A stretch of DNA of 64,000 bases from contig JAESIW010000020.1 of NCBI GenBank assembly GCA_016802295.1, positions 2,897,964 to 2,961,963 of the forward strand, given 5' to 3'. The DNA comes from Brachionus rotundiformis (lineage: Eukaryota > Rotifera > Eurotatoria > Ploima > Brachionidae). Below are positions 52,401 to 64,000 of the stretch, one piece after another (position 1 is the first letter of the stretch; every line of letters begins with the position of its first letter). The notes beneath the pieces were generated by a model. That model searched no databases, was not told where the DNA came from, and saw nothing but the letters and a program-made list of their open reading frames with translations. The translations under genes were made by a program, and so were the position numbers.

Positions 52401-55400
52401 AGTGAGATAGAAAAAGGTACTATCTTTTACAATCATTTAAGCCAAGGGGTCAGACAAGACCGGTTCGGTTTCATAGTCTACGATGGCTACAATAACATGT
52501 TTATGATTGATGGAGGCATACAAGTTTCCACTTATCAAATTTTTAATGTAAACATTGAGCCAGAGAGTAACCAAGCACCTGTTGTGGAAAAAAATGTCGG
52601 TCTGAACTATCTTCATCAATTCGAGAGCTATACAGGAAGAGTGATCATGAAAAACGAGCTGCTTATTACGGACAAAGATACATCTGACCCGGACATCATA
52701 ATTGAAGTGACTCGTAAGCCCATGTATGGCTACTTGCAGTACAAGGACAGACCAGGTTTGGCCATCAATAGATTCACTCAATATGATTTGAATCAGAATA
52801 AAATTTATTATATACTCAAAAAAATTGATGATTTGATTACAGAGGATTTTTTTGAATTTGATGTCTATGACATGTCCAAAAATTACATTAAGCAAAATCG
52901 ATTTGATATAAGATGGTCAGTGGTCGGATTTAAAGAGGAGGAAATAAGTGTTATGGAAACAGATGGCAAGGTAAGAGTGCACATTCAAAAAATTGGATCA
53001 TTGAAACAATTTAGCATGGTTACGTGCAAGACAGAGTCCGATACAGCAAAATCAAATCGGGATTCCAAATTCTATGACTTTGTGCACACCAATGTAAGGA
53101 TTGAGTTCAACGAGGATGAAAGCTATAAAGCCTGTGATGTGATAATCAATAGAGATGGAAATATTGAGCCGATTGAATCATTTTATGTGGTATTGGAAGA
53201 TGCCAAATACTCCATTTTGGGCATGCGCAACCGAGTAAAAATAAATATACTTGACAAAGAAAAGGAATCGGTATTGGACTTTGAGAAAACCAGATTTGAG
53301 GTTCAGGAATCGGATAAGTTTGTTTCGTTGCCAATTGTTCGTAATGGTGATATAAGCAAAGATGTTCAGGTTGAATGTTCCACCGAAGACGATTCTGCCA
53401 TTGCTGGTTTAGATTATGTGGCAAAGATTAGTAGTAACTATGTCCGAATACCTGCTGGACAAATATATGGATTTTGTGATATAGAAATAATTGATGATAA
53501 CCTGAAGGAAACTCAAACAGAATTTTTTAAAGTTCATCTACGAAACCCCTCTGATGGTTCCAAGATCGGTATCAAGTCGAAAGCTACGATTGGTATAATT
53601 GGACCTAATGATGGTAAAATATTTGCTAAATAGATATTTAATAATGATTTTTTTTAAATATAATTATTATTGTTTGTTGTCAATCGAATTTATTTTCAAA
53701 TATGGTTTTTTTTTTGTTGGATAGTTGGGCTGTTTAGTTTCTGGACTTTTTTCCCAACTAGTCTATTAATAGAGCGAGTCATTTTTGATTGACCCGTTTA
53801 AACAGACAATCTAACAAGTTAAGAATAAGTTTTCAAAAAATAATTAAATTAAAAAAATATTTATCATAATCTGTCTATAATATGATTTTTTTATCAAATT
53901 TTTAGGCAAGTAATCTGAGTCTTTTTTCAACAATTGAAAGTTATTTAAACATTATCGATTATTTAAATTTAATACGCTATCTTAGATAAATATTTGACTT
54001 TTAATTTTTAATTTTTAAAGCAAAAAAAAAGAAAAATTAAAAATCATTTAAAAAAATTTTATTTTAAAGTTAAAAATTAATTAATTCTGTTAATTAAAAT
54101 AGTTTTGGCCGATAAATGCAAGTCAATATACCAGAGTGTTACAGAAGCTCAAAGCAAGGTTTTTGTTGAAATAAATCGAGAGAAAATAAACATCGCAGAA
54201 CCATTCACTGTTTTGGTTCAAAATGTGCCAACAAATGATCACTACATTAAAAGCTATTTGAATACTTACGGCCTAATAGCTGGCAAAAATTTAACCATTG
54301 CTGAGTCTGGCTTGGACTACGAGCCAATAAACGAATTAGTTAAATTTTTACCTGGCGAAATAACCAAAGTAATTTTTTAATATTCAAACTTGGCAAAAAA
54401 ATAACTTTTTTTTAAAGAAAATCTTTGTCCAAATTCTCTCAATTCCGCGAAATTCACCAAAAATATTCACCTTACAACTTAAAACAGTCTCATCTCATAA
54501 CCACATAGATTCGTGTGAATTTGTTGATCCTGATTTTGTTAACGTGATAATGGGGACTAATGACAAAGATAATGCTGTGGTCGGCTTTAATCAGTCAAAT
54601 ATAGCTATTAATGAGACAGATAGCGTGGTCAAAATTCCCATAATAAGAACTGGTGATTTGTCCAAATCATTTTCACTTATATGTTTTACCAAGCAACAAA
54701 CAGCCATGGAAGGTAACGATTATGTTGGAAGACACAGTTTGGAACAGTCCAGAATTTATTTTGAGCCTGGTGACAAAGAAAAGATGTGTTCAGTTGAAAT
54801 CATAAACGATAATATTTTCGAAGCGGATGAGACATTTCAGATAAAATTGAGTGATTTAAGAGGTCCCTCGGAAGTAAAGCTAAGTTCTTTGTCCACAATG
54901 AGTGTAACAATTCTCAATGATGAAGATTCGTGTGTTATTTCTTTATCCGAAGAAATTTATTACACCGAAGAACCTTCAACAAGTGACTCAAGTGTGGTCA
55001 AATCTGTACCAATTATAAGAAGTGGAGATCTTTCGCGAAGTAGCTTTGTTCGTGTGAGTACTTCAGATGGTACAGCTAGAGCTGGTCTCGACTACAAACC
55101 TAAAACCGAGATTCTAAAATTTGCACCTGGCGTGTCAGCATTGGATTTCGAGATTGAACTTTTGCACGATTACGAGCGAGAAGGACCTGAAAGTTTCAGA
55201 GTGATTCTCGGTCCACAAGATCCGGTATCAGGAATATTTGGTAAAATCAAAACAGCAACAGTTATTATCAAAGACTCTTTTTCAAATAATCAAAGTGATA
55301 TCATGGAAAATTCACCAATTTACTTAAATTCTCTGGTCTATCATGTTCTGCACAAAGCCGGAACTAAATCTGTCCCAGTTGGAGTACCATTAATTTGCCT

Positions 55401-58400
55401 TGAAGTGAGTATTTTTATCTTTTAAACTTATTTAAGGGTAAAATTATTAAATTGTCACAAAATTTTAAGATTTGTTTAATTAAAAAAATAAATTAAATTA
55501 TTTTTTTTTTAAATTTGTTTAATTGGAATATTAGAAATTAACTTTTTATTATTTTTTATATAGAATTTCTAAAAAATTTTTGATTTAAGCCTTGTGATCG
55601 GAATAATCCGAAGTATAGCTCAAATTCTAAACTGTGTCAGATGATAGACAAAAAAAAGCTAAAGACTGGCTATTCATGGGAGATAAGCACTCCAAATGAA
55701 TATGGCGATTATTCCCAATTTATAAAATTAACTCAAAACTCGCTTTTTTCACAAACAAACGAGACCATTCTAGAGCCTATTTATTTCCAGTCTAAATTCC
55801 GTATTCGCTGCGTAATTGAGTACACTCGTGATAGTTCACGAACAGTCAAGTCAAACTATGTCCAAGTGGCAGAATCAAGTGAAGTTTTGGACAGCCTAAA
55901 GCTTTCGAGCAAAGACAGATGTGAAGAAAAATGGTCCTATTTATCCAAGCAAACAATAAGCTTAAATTCTTCAATTCCATCAAATTTATACTCAAAATCA
56001 ACAGACTCATCTTTACCATTGCTCAATTTGAAATTCGACACTCCATTTATTGCTAAAGCAGACTACATCTCTGCCGAGTTCATCAAAAATAACCCCGATT
56101 TGGTCAATTACCTTAATTTTGTTCGCCTAAGCATAGAAGTTCCGTACACTGATGGAATTGTTCCTCTGGTTTCAACAATGCCCATTCTCAACATTAGACA
56201 CTTGATCAATGACCAATTTCAATTTTATCCAAATCATATTTGTTCCAACTTTATTAAGCTTTCTGCTCAAGATAACCATCTAAAGTTTGGCTTTATTGAC
56301 CAAATTGAGTTAGATTCAGAGGCAAATCAATGGAACGAAATAAATCAAAGAATTAACTCGTACCGTAACAATAAAACACTAAAGTTTTATTCTAATTTAG
56401 ATCGTGATAAGTGTGTTTGGAAAATTACTGGATTTTATGATTTGACAGAATTGACCTCGTATTGTCAGGCTCAAATAGTGTCCTCAGATTTAAACGAAAA
56501 TTCAAAAAATTATCTTAGTATCAGAATACCACTGTATGTTTCCTATTTATATCAAAGTTATCAGGCTACATGGTCCAGTGTAGACTACAAGACAAATGTA
56601 GAAGCGGCCATTATATACAAAACTAAAGAAGCCTATGATCATTTAGTACATGATGAGATCAGCTATAAGACCGGATATAGGGATTTAAATTTTGAAATGG
56701 ACAAGAGTTTGGTATCACTCTCAGTCTCAAAAATATCAATGACAGAAAATGGAAGATTAATAATCGAATTTTCAACAGTTCCTTCGTTTCATGGTCAATT
56801 TATTAAGCAACGTCAAGATGGACTCCAAAGCGATATACAAGCACCAAATAATTTGAAAACAAATTTTGATTTAGAACTTGTATGGAGCCAGTATACTTAC
56901 GATTATCCAGAACAAACTTGGAAAGCAACATCAACTGATATTCTTAATAATTTTTCTGGAAATTATACTATTAATTTGATACCATGTTATGCTGAGCCAA
57001 ACCAGTCATTCAAGTATCCGTATGAATGTGAGCCCGGGGAGCCCTTAAGGTAAAAATTATTTTAAAAGTCTTGGCTCAATGATCTTTATTACTTATAAGG
57101 TCGAATTAATCTTTATTATTTAATTAAAATTAAAGTTTATTTTAAGAATATTTAAATTTTTACGACTAAAGACGAACTTCTATTAATAATTGTTTAGAGA
57201 CAATATTATTGCTTTAATTTTAGTTCAATTAAATAGATAAAAATTTAAACAATTTTAGCTTAAAAGTAAGATAGTCTTACATTCAAAATTTTTCCCTCTA
57301 ATAATTAGAAAGTATTTTATTAAATATTAAAAAAAAAAATTTTAAGCTTTTCAAAAAAATTCAAAACTCAAATTTTTATTAATTTAAATTTTTTATCTAG
57401 TTATACAATTCCAATAACTGTTGAGCAATCAAGCACACCTGTGCCGAACAAATATACACTAGGTACGCGGCTTACTTTGTCAAATAATTTGATTAGTAGT
57501 ATAAACCCTTCAATAAATGGTCAACAATTTGACGGTGAGTTCAGTAAAGGAGACACTTTATACGGAAGTGTTATATGGGATGGAGATGAAGATAAAAAAT
57601 CAGTTTACAGTCTAGAACTTGACAAGGTTTTTATTTGTTCTAGTGATCCGAGTTCTGTACCAGTGTACGACCCAGATGGAACTGTTTATGATAAAGGACC
57701 AATGTTTGGCTGTTCGCGTCCTCACAAATCTTTGAAGCATAGAATTCTTTTACTAGACAAAAATTCCTCCAATGTTTCCTCAAAATTCGAAGCACAATTT
57801 CTGGCCGATTTTCTCAACACAACCAATTCAACCCGCCTTAATACAGAAAAGCTCAAAAAGAATCTGGTCATTGATGGCTTCAAGTTCAATGTTAATTTAC
57901 TGTTCAAAATTGATAACATGACCAAAAAACTAGACCAGTCGCCTACAGTCTGGTACATTCAGACAATGTTTTACATCAGGGCTGGAAACTCCAAGCAAAC
58001 TAGACACGTGAATATTCACAGTCTTAGAAATGTGTTCAACAATGGTACGAACATGAACATAATTAGACTTAAGACTGATAAAAGAATAGCTTTGCTCACT
58101 TCTAAAATTAAAGTAAATTTGTTAAAGACAAAGTCCTCTGATTTGATCAAAGTAATCATTCCAATTATTGTCCTACTAGTAGTTGCCATTTTGATTATTG
58201 GTTCTTTGGTATACTATAAAAAAGATAATCTAATTATTTTGTTTAACAATGGCTCTGAAAATAAAGAAAATGCTAATTTTATTAGTTTGGCTAGAAAAAA
58301 ATTTGGCAAAAATATTAATAAAAAAGACCTAAAAGAGAGTATGTCCAGCAGCACTAACCAAACAATGGTTGTAGTCTCGCCATTGTTAGAGACAACAAAA

Positions 58401-58940
58401 GAAAAAAAAATCGAAGATGGCAACTTGACGTTTCAAACAGTTGTTTCCAAATCTTCGAATTATGCTTCGCCTAGTCATTTAGACGAAGACAATGATCATT
58501 ATACATCCCAAATATCAGCTGATAAAAAATCTGGATCGAGCATCAAATACTTGCTGGACAGAGTATTTGGTTCTCGCAAAGAAAACAAAATTTTTAAATC
58601 ATTAAGCGAAACTAGTGAATATGATGACCTGAGTAAAAATTTTTTAGAAAAACAAATTGATGAAGTACCACAATTTCCGAAATATCCGACTATTAAGAGA
58701 AATAATTATCTATACTTCAACTATAATAACAATAGGATGAATTATTTTAGTTCAGAAAATGTTGAAATAGATGCAGATAAAAGTGAAATTTCAAACAAAT
58801 TTGCCCATGGTCAATTAACTGAAACAATTGTTGCTGTTAGTTCAATGGCAGGTCCGTCTCCGACTCATATTTCTCCAGTCAACTCAACCACCAAGTGTGC
58901 CCTACCAGCTGTAAAGAGATTAAGCGGAACTGAAGTTTAA
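43406..58940 (+). CDS. FRAS1/FREM-family extracellular matrix protein (VWC, CSPG and Calx-beta repeats, one membrane segment)
   Basis: Exons 43406-43522, 44402-44590, 44640-45185, 45237-45521, 45901-48157, 50476-50642, 50691-50844, 50900-51139, 51196-51420, 51628-53613, 54103-54368, 54418-55404, 55590-57049 and 57401-58940 sum to 3,472 codons. Signal peptide at 1-29 (LLFLYLFFSC core). Residues 30-420: six VWC modules (CC..C ends), the second damaged and the sixth truncated. Residues about 430-1820: about eleven CSPG repeats. Residues about 1825-2425: five Calx-beta domains. A juxtamembrane region starting PCDRNNPKYSSNSKLC is typical of the family, followed by a membrane segment at 3208-3232 and a tail of 240 residues ending GTEV, a class I PDZ ligand. 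VWC plus CSPG plus Calx-beta plus TM is the FRAS1 layout, except that the furin-like repeats of vertebrate FRAS1 are missing. In vertebrates this complex anchors epithelium to basement membrane. AATAAA at 59086-59091. Intron 5 holds an antisense gene. Confidence 0.92.
48158..50475 (+). other. Intron 5 of the FRAS1-like gene, hosting an antisense peptide gene
   Basis: The longest intron of this gene except intron 1 (879 bases) is 2.3 kb while most others are 40-600 bases. Donor AAAG|GTAAAT, acceptor TCTAAAG|GA. Apart from 49031-49435 on the minus strand nothing coding was seen. Confidence 0.75.
49031..49435 (-). CDS. Secreted peptide-hormone precursor, nested antisense in the FRAS1-like gene
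   Basis: A 134-codon minus-strand frame. Residues 1-21 form a strong signal peptide (NRLLLLLGLVVLISSA). An acidic spacer with RR at 53-54 is followed by a dibasic site EKR (81-83) and then a 50-residue peptide beginning FPKWRSGDTRS and ending NRLYQNLLG directly before the stop. The final Gly would donate a C-terminal amide, leaving Leu-NH2. One peptide of 40-50 residues at the end of the precursor, after KR and before an amidation Gly, is the CRF/DH44 layout, and the end NMLEKNRLYQNLL resembles the amphipathic NxxxxNRxxLxxI-amide end of insect DH44 peptides. That family assignment is only a suggestion. An acceptor-like CATTTTTAG lies just upstream of the ATG, hinting at a 5' UTR intron. AATAAA at 48964-48959. 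No cysteines in the mature part. Confidence 0.72.
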   Translation of the reverse strand: MFTVKNRLLLLLGLVVLISSAPIDDQGSKINDAETINFEDDGELEVELLKTIRRGVMAEIILRDRLSKELDEEPDSDTNKEKRFPKWRSGDTRSRVKLLHQNQDNYLNDYNPILRKIWENNMLEKNRLYQNLLG

Positions 58941-59713
58941 TTATAAATGAAAACATCTATAACAGTAAATTTATTTAACCTCATCATAAATTACCTCGAC
59001 GTTTATAATTATTGTTTTTTTTGTCTAATTTATTAAAATTACGTCTAAATTATTTTTTTATGTTTAATTATTCTTATTAAATTAAAATAAATATTAAAAT
59101 AAAATTATTTGATTAAAATTTTATTAATTATAGCTTAAAAAATCTTAAGGCAATCCAGTCAAGAGCATTAAAGGACACAAGAGTCCTAAACAAGACAAAG
59201 AGCATATACACTAGAAAACTATGAACCAATTCTAAACTAAATACAAAATTGATAAATTGTCATATTAGGCATATAAAATATCAAAGAGAATTGCTATCTT
59301 TATTTTTGAATTTATTCAAAATCATATTTTTCTTAGCTTTGCAAGAGGGTTTTAGCCATTCGAAAATTGCGTAAGGTAGCCCAAATTTATTTATCAAATA
59401 TTTAAAAAATAATACATTTTTATATTCTTTTTAATTTCGTTCGACCTTTCTTTCGTTTATAAACGTATTTTTAAACGGGTCGAAAAAAATATATAACAAT
59501 TTTTGGTTTTAAAATTTCTGGACGAAAGACAGGTGAGAGGGCCTAGAAATATGAAAAAAAAAATTATATTTATTATTATTTTTTGGTCTAAATTTAAATA
59601 AAATTATTTATTTTTAAACTTATACAAAACAAATAAAAAATATTTGATTATTCATTTTTCAAAAATGATTACATTTTATCATCGGATATGAGGATAATTA
59701 CAAAAATAAAAGC
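58941..59713. other. Spacer between convergent FRAS1-like and zDHHC genes
   Basis: Contains the poly(A) signals of both neighbours (59086-59091 plus strand, 59612-59607 minus strand). Nothing else recognised. Confidence 0.7.
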
Positions 59714-60643
59714 CTAAATTAAAATAAGTACTTTGTTTTGGCTAGAGCTGGATTTAAACTCAAATGGCAAAAACCAAAATAGTGGATTGTTTCGACCAAA
59801 TACTTTACATAATTTCGAATACTTGTACATAATGTTTGATTTAAAAATTTGTAAACAATTTTTCTGATTACCACATGCTGACTGCTTTTTGGATGAGAAA
59901 ATTGAGGAAAATTGCTCGCACATTATGGCAAAAACAAACATACCAAAGACTAAACACTCGACAATAACCAAAACAGAATGGTAAATTCTGGACTGAATAA
60001 AGCTTGATTTTGATTCGTCTGGAATTATTATCAGAGATACCATGGAAAAAATGATTCCATAAATGCATAAAATTTCTGTATAAAAATTAAATTGAATAAA
60101 ATAACGCTGATTTAGTTCTCCGATACAGTTGTTAATCCTGAAAATCACTGACATAAACCTAGTTTTAAAAAAAATATCTAATTTACCATGGACAGTGATG
60201 ATGTCTATTTTTGATACATTTTCGGCATATTCCGCAATGATGAGAATCTGGAGTGCGAAAAATACCACACTTTCGGCAGATTGTGAACTCTTTATTCTAG
60301 AAAACCCATAAAAAAAACTAATCCTTTAACCAGGAAATAACTTACACTGATTATTGACTCTTCGTCAATACCATTACAAGATGGTAAAATATACCCTGGA
60401 TTGGATAGACTTGCTTTAAGATGGGAAACAACACACAAAAAAATAAGAAGTGTTAACGCAACAATATTAAGCCAGCAATAACTTCTAATTGAAAACATAA
60501 GTATGATAAAAATAGTTATTCTAAATCAATTTAATTTACGATTGACCAAAAAACGGGACACAAATGACAGCAACTATCACATAATATGCGTAGACAAGAA
60601 ACAAATAGGTGAGACTGGTAAAAAAGAGACCTATTGGATCCAT
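59714..60643 (-). CDS. zDHHC-family palmitoyltransferase with HHHC signature (ZDHHC3/7-like)
   Basis: Minus-strand exons 60643-60540, 60520-60346, 60296-60187 and 60137-59714 give 270 codons. Four membrane segments: about 8-31, 52-72, 143-165 and 175-198. The Cys-rich domain between TM2 and TM3 reads CRKCGIFRTPDSHHCGIC then RKCIKNRHHHCPWINNC, keeping every zinc-binding Cys/His and the catalytic Cys128. The signature is HHHC, not DHHC: residue 125 is His where Asp normally supports the catalytic His. The start MDPIG matches the DP(C)G start of the ZDHHC3/7 core, as do SHLKASLSNPG and the tail FGRNNPLFWFLPF. The TTxE motif is not recognisable. Family members S-acylate cytosolic Cys of membrane proteins, usually at the Golgi. 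Two introns are only 19 and 49 bases; the 19-base one is unusually short and the exon 1-2 join should be treated with care. AATAAA at 59612-59607. Confidence 0.82.
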
Positions 60644-61683
60644 GTTTTTAAAAAATGAGTTTAACATTTTTGAGTATTGATTTGAGAATTTTTCATTTAT
60701 ACTTTAACTAGAAATTTAATTTTACATAATTTATTATATTTTGATTTCAAATTTAGTTGGAGTTGGTTTACAGCCTTTAGATATGTAGTTCAATTAGAGT
60801 ATCACGATTTCAGTTATTATTTTCTATTAGTTTGTTAACAAAAAATTTGCTAATTTTGTAATAAAAAGAAAATTTTTTAAACTATTTAAACTAAAATAAA
60901 TGAACTCAAGTCAAAAAAAAGTAAAACTTATTGTTTTGGTTTCTTAGAAAAATAAAATCAAATCAAAGCTCGATTTTTAATAACGTAATCAGCATTTACC
61001 TTCAAAGAGCTTATTATTTAACTTTTTAGAGAACTTATTCATAGTCTGTTTCTTTAAAAAAAAACAGTTATTAATTTAGTTAATGATTTTCCATTCCCTC
61101 TTTAAAATGGTTGTCGTATGAAATTCACCTTTGTAAATTTAGATTGCTACTTTTAATTTTAATAATTTATCAACTCATTTATTTAGTTAATTTAATTTAC
61201 AATTTATTTATAATTAAATTTCATTATTTTTAATCAGTAATCATTATCATCTAGTAAGCTTTAATACTAAAAGTTTCGTCATGCACCTTAGATGACAAAA
61301 GAACTTCAAAGCGCTGACAAAGCTCAGCTTCTCAAAAGCATGTTTTATGCCACATAACACTTGGTAGTTTTTGTAGCTGGCCTGATCCAAAGTGTAACCT
61401 CAGATCGATCCTAATTAAGTGAAACTTTAATTTATATATATTGTAAATTTGATATAAAAATTCTTTAAATCATTCTCTTTTAAATCATTATCATCAATTG
61501 CCATAAGATGGCTAAATTTTCAAGTATTCTCAAAATTACTTTTTCAAGTATAATTTTCTCACACTTTGTCTTATGTTAGAATCTTTTAGATTCTGAATTA
61601 TCGATTTACTAAGGTTGACTATTGAAAATATAAATTTTTCTCGGCTTGTTAAGAAATGATATATTTGTGTAATAGTCAGACAC

Positions 61684-61896
61684 TGTTACGTCTCTACGGA
61701 CTATGTCAGTAGTCCTCATTCGTTCATACTTGAACGATGGCTGACAACAGTCAGCTAGCGTTACACATATATACACACATATATATATAAACATATCTTG
61801 TTATTCTTATTATTATCAATAAATACTTTAAAAGCCAACAAATACTATTAGGATCAAAAACCCCTGAACAAGAACCCCTTTTACCCAACTATTACA
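61684..61896 (+). mobile_element. Possible solo LTR
   Basis: A compositionally distinct segment beginning TGTTACG and ending ATTACA, with a TATA-like TATATATAAA near 61780 and an AATAAA near 61820, the order expected in an LTR (U3, R, U5). No flanking target-site duplication was found and no partner LTR exists in the window, so this is a weak call. Confidence 0.25.
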
Positions 61897-61994
61897 TTTG
61901 CATACAGCTTTCTTTATCTAACAATGCATCCATGTCTTTTCAAATTTTAAAACTGGTAGAAAATTCTTAACAATTTTTAAAATCTATATTTTTA

Positions 61995-62110
61995 GATCAG
62001 TAAAGTTAAACATCTTCTAAAAGTAGCTTCTTAGTGAAGGGAATATCTTTGTGTCTCTTCTTTGGACCTTCTCAATTTCAGCAGCATCTAGTGAATTTCA
62101 CAAAATATGA
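61995..62110 (-). mobile_element. Reverse transcriptase C-terminal relic (non-LTR)
   Basis: The minus strand reads EIEKVQRRDTKIFPSLRSYF and then a stop, matching the ERVQRRATKLIPSLR block found after the reverse transcriptase core of CR1/jockey-type elements and also seen in the copy at 23940-24610. Only this fragment survives. Confidence 0.7.
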
Positions 62111-64000
62111 ATTTATGGCAAACTCTGTGTTCTGTGTAAAGCATTTTAAGTAAATTAATGCTTAATTTTTTTAAACTCTAAGCCATCATTTCCAAATTAC
62201 GATTGAAAAGTAATTTATTGAAAAGTAGGAGGCATCGCACAGTTTTTGGCAAGAACGGCTCTCAGTGAAATTTTTCATTCGATCTTTCGATGAATAATTT
62301 ACTAATGGAGAAAAATTATCTGAAAGGAGTCAATTTAACTGAAAATGGGATTTAGGAGAATTTTTAATAAGCGTTTGGATAATATGAGGACAATTTTGTT
62401 TAGACTTAACTTCAAATTCAGATAAAAAGAGCTTTATTAGATTAAAATTCTATTTTATTAAAAATAGTGTTAATATAATTAAATGAATATATCAATATTT
62501 CTACCTTATAAAAATAAAACAAATAGTGGTTGTTTAGACAATTAATTTGAATAAAAATATTTTCCCTAGCAACAATATGAATAGAAGAACGCATAAATCA
62601 GCTTTTAAAACAAAATTAAAATTAGCTGTAAATTTGGCGCTAAAATAATATTTGATTTTAATTTAGACTTTTAAATTTTTAAACGAAAATATGAAAATTA
62701 AAATACAGAATGCTAAACAAAAAAAAACACACCTTAAAAATTATTCTGTTGAGACTGTTTCAGAGGAATATCGGGTCAAATCATTTAATAATTAAATCTT
62801 GACTTTTTTTTAAGTTCAAAATTCCTAAGAAGTATCAAAAAAAAATAAACCGAAATTTTTTTTAATTCAAATATATAAACAAGATTTCAATAGAATAATA
62901 TATCTGAATTTAAAAAAAATATCGGTATTTTTTGTTTTTTTTGATACTTTTTAGCAATTTTGACAATTATGCAAGTCCGGAATGTGCACTAAATTGCGTT
63001 TACAGAACTGGTAAAAACATTTGGAAAAAAAAGTTTTTAATTATGTTCTATTTTTTATCATGTACCATATTTCACAAAACGGGAATATCGGCTATTAGAT
63101 ATTTGAATTGACTATTTAGTAATTATTTATTTCATTACGCTTAATACCAAATATATATTTTAAAAAAGTATAAAGTTTGACTTAAAAAACCAAACAATGC
63201 GTCATAAAAAATTTTCCAATCTAAATTTGAAGACAGATTTTTGAAAAAGAAGAGAAATCATCTTTTTAAGAGAGATGTTTTATTTTTTATAACAAATATC
63301 CTTATAAAAATGTAAAAAAACTTTAAAATGGCTTATTTTTTTAGATTAATTTTTTCAACCACTAAATTTAAGTTCGATTAAAATCTTATTATCTACAAAT
63401 TTTCGTGTTCAGCTTTAAGCTTAAAAAAGCAAATTGATCACTAATTACTTATTGCCAAAAAAAATGTTGCCCAAATTGTATCTTTCAGAACAGTTTTGGT
63501 AAAAAAACAGAATACTTTGCCAAATGAGACATATGAAACAATAAAAACAAAAAATCTAATTCTAAAAATTTTTAAAAATATTAAATTTTTTAAAGTCTTT
63601 AAAAATCAAATTTAGAAAAATATCTTCAACTAAACTTAAAACCATTCATCAGTCTCTTTTTACCAGTCTTTTAAACTTAAAGCCAAAAAAATTTCATCTT
63701 TATAAATTATAAAAAAATATATTGCAAATTTTAAATTTTTGTTTATTTGCATGAAAATTTCAAAGCAAAATCGCGTGTATTGAATGATTAATACACAGCC
63801 ATGTACTACAAGCGATCTACTCAGCTTAAATTAGGTTCAAGTTTAGTTAACATAGACGAACATAGAGAGAGAATTTTCACTAGAAAACCAATTTAAATCT
63901 ATCAATTTAAAATGGATGTTAAAGTAATTTGTCTTATAAATCAACCCTTTAAATCATTTTTAATCGATAAGTAATCAGAGGAATTTTTTTCTAGGAAAGA

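Larger units (their letters stand above)
60644..64000. other. Intergenic region with retroelement debris
   Basis: No gene recognised. It contains an LTR-like segment (61684-61896), a reverse transcriptase relic (61995-62110) and a CA/TA microsatellite around 61765-61795. The last 1.8 kb is plain AT-rich sequence. Confidence 0.5.

Noticed and set aside
52437..52895. 152-codon minus-strand frame
   Set aside because: Antisense to the CSPG-repeat exon of the FRAS1-like gene.
1..64000. CRISPR arrays, operons or prokaryotic-type systems
   Set aside because: Spliceosomal introns, eukaryotic tRNAs and animal gene families throughout; no spaced short repeats of CRISPR type seen.

Overview
This is a very AT-rich animal genome window from a draft assembly: two runs of N, spliceosomal introns of mostly 50-70 bases with GT..AG ends, AATAAA signals, Pol III tRNA genes and non-LTR retrotransposon debris. 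A twitchin-type giant muscle kinase, a FRAS1-type basement-membrane protein, MICU1, cyclin L and Rac1 point to an invertebrate, probably a protostome. The composition and tiny introns would suit a monogonont rotifer, but that is a guess and not a sequence match. Exon chains were built by hand from splice consensus and reading-frame continuity; every complete chain sums to a whole number of codons.

Layout. 1-5956 (+): last 1,868 codons of a twitchin-like gene (Ig/FnIII modules, kinase, autoregulatory tail, five Ig domains). 7440-8010 (-): broken reverse transcriptase. 8349-10864 (-): cyclin L with an RS tail. 11443-12227: a short direct repeat around an N gap. 13526-15435 (+): MICU1-like mitochondrial calcium sensor. 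15547-16558: four tRNA genes (Gly-TCC twice, Asp-GTC, Glu-CTC) around a small Val/Pro-rich gene. 17336-21424 (-): two BTB/POZ reading units that may be one gene. 23940-24610 (+): 3' end of a non-LTR element. 25853-26482 (+): Rac1. 29016-31438 (+): divergent Rho-like GTPase with a long insert. 31710-32110 (+): another retroelement 3' end. 32905-36772: 1.75 kb direct repeat around the second N gap. 36773-43405: long stretch without recognisable genes. 43406-58940 (+): complete 14-exon FRAS1/FREM-family gene of 3,472 codons, with an antisense secreted peptide-hormone precursor inside intron 5 (49031-49435). 59714-60643 (-): zDHHC palmitoyltransferase whose signature reads HHHC. 60644-64000: no gene, some retroelement debris.

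The genes do not form a pathway; this is ordinary metazoan gene order with single transcription units. The most interesting items are the nested amidated-peptide precursor, the FRAS1-type protein that keeps six VWC modules, CSPG repeats, five Calx-beta domains and a PDZ ligand but has no furin-like repeat block, the HHHC acyltransferase, the Rho-like protein with an altered switch II and an insert of about 120 residues, and two N gaps whose flanks are the same sequence, which suggests assembly errors.
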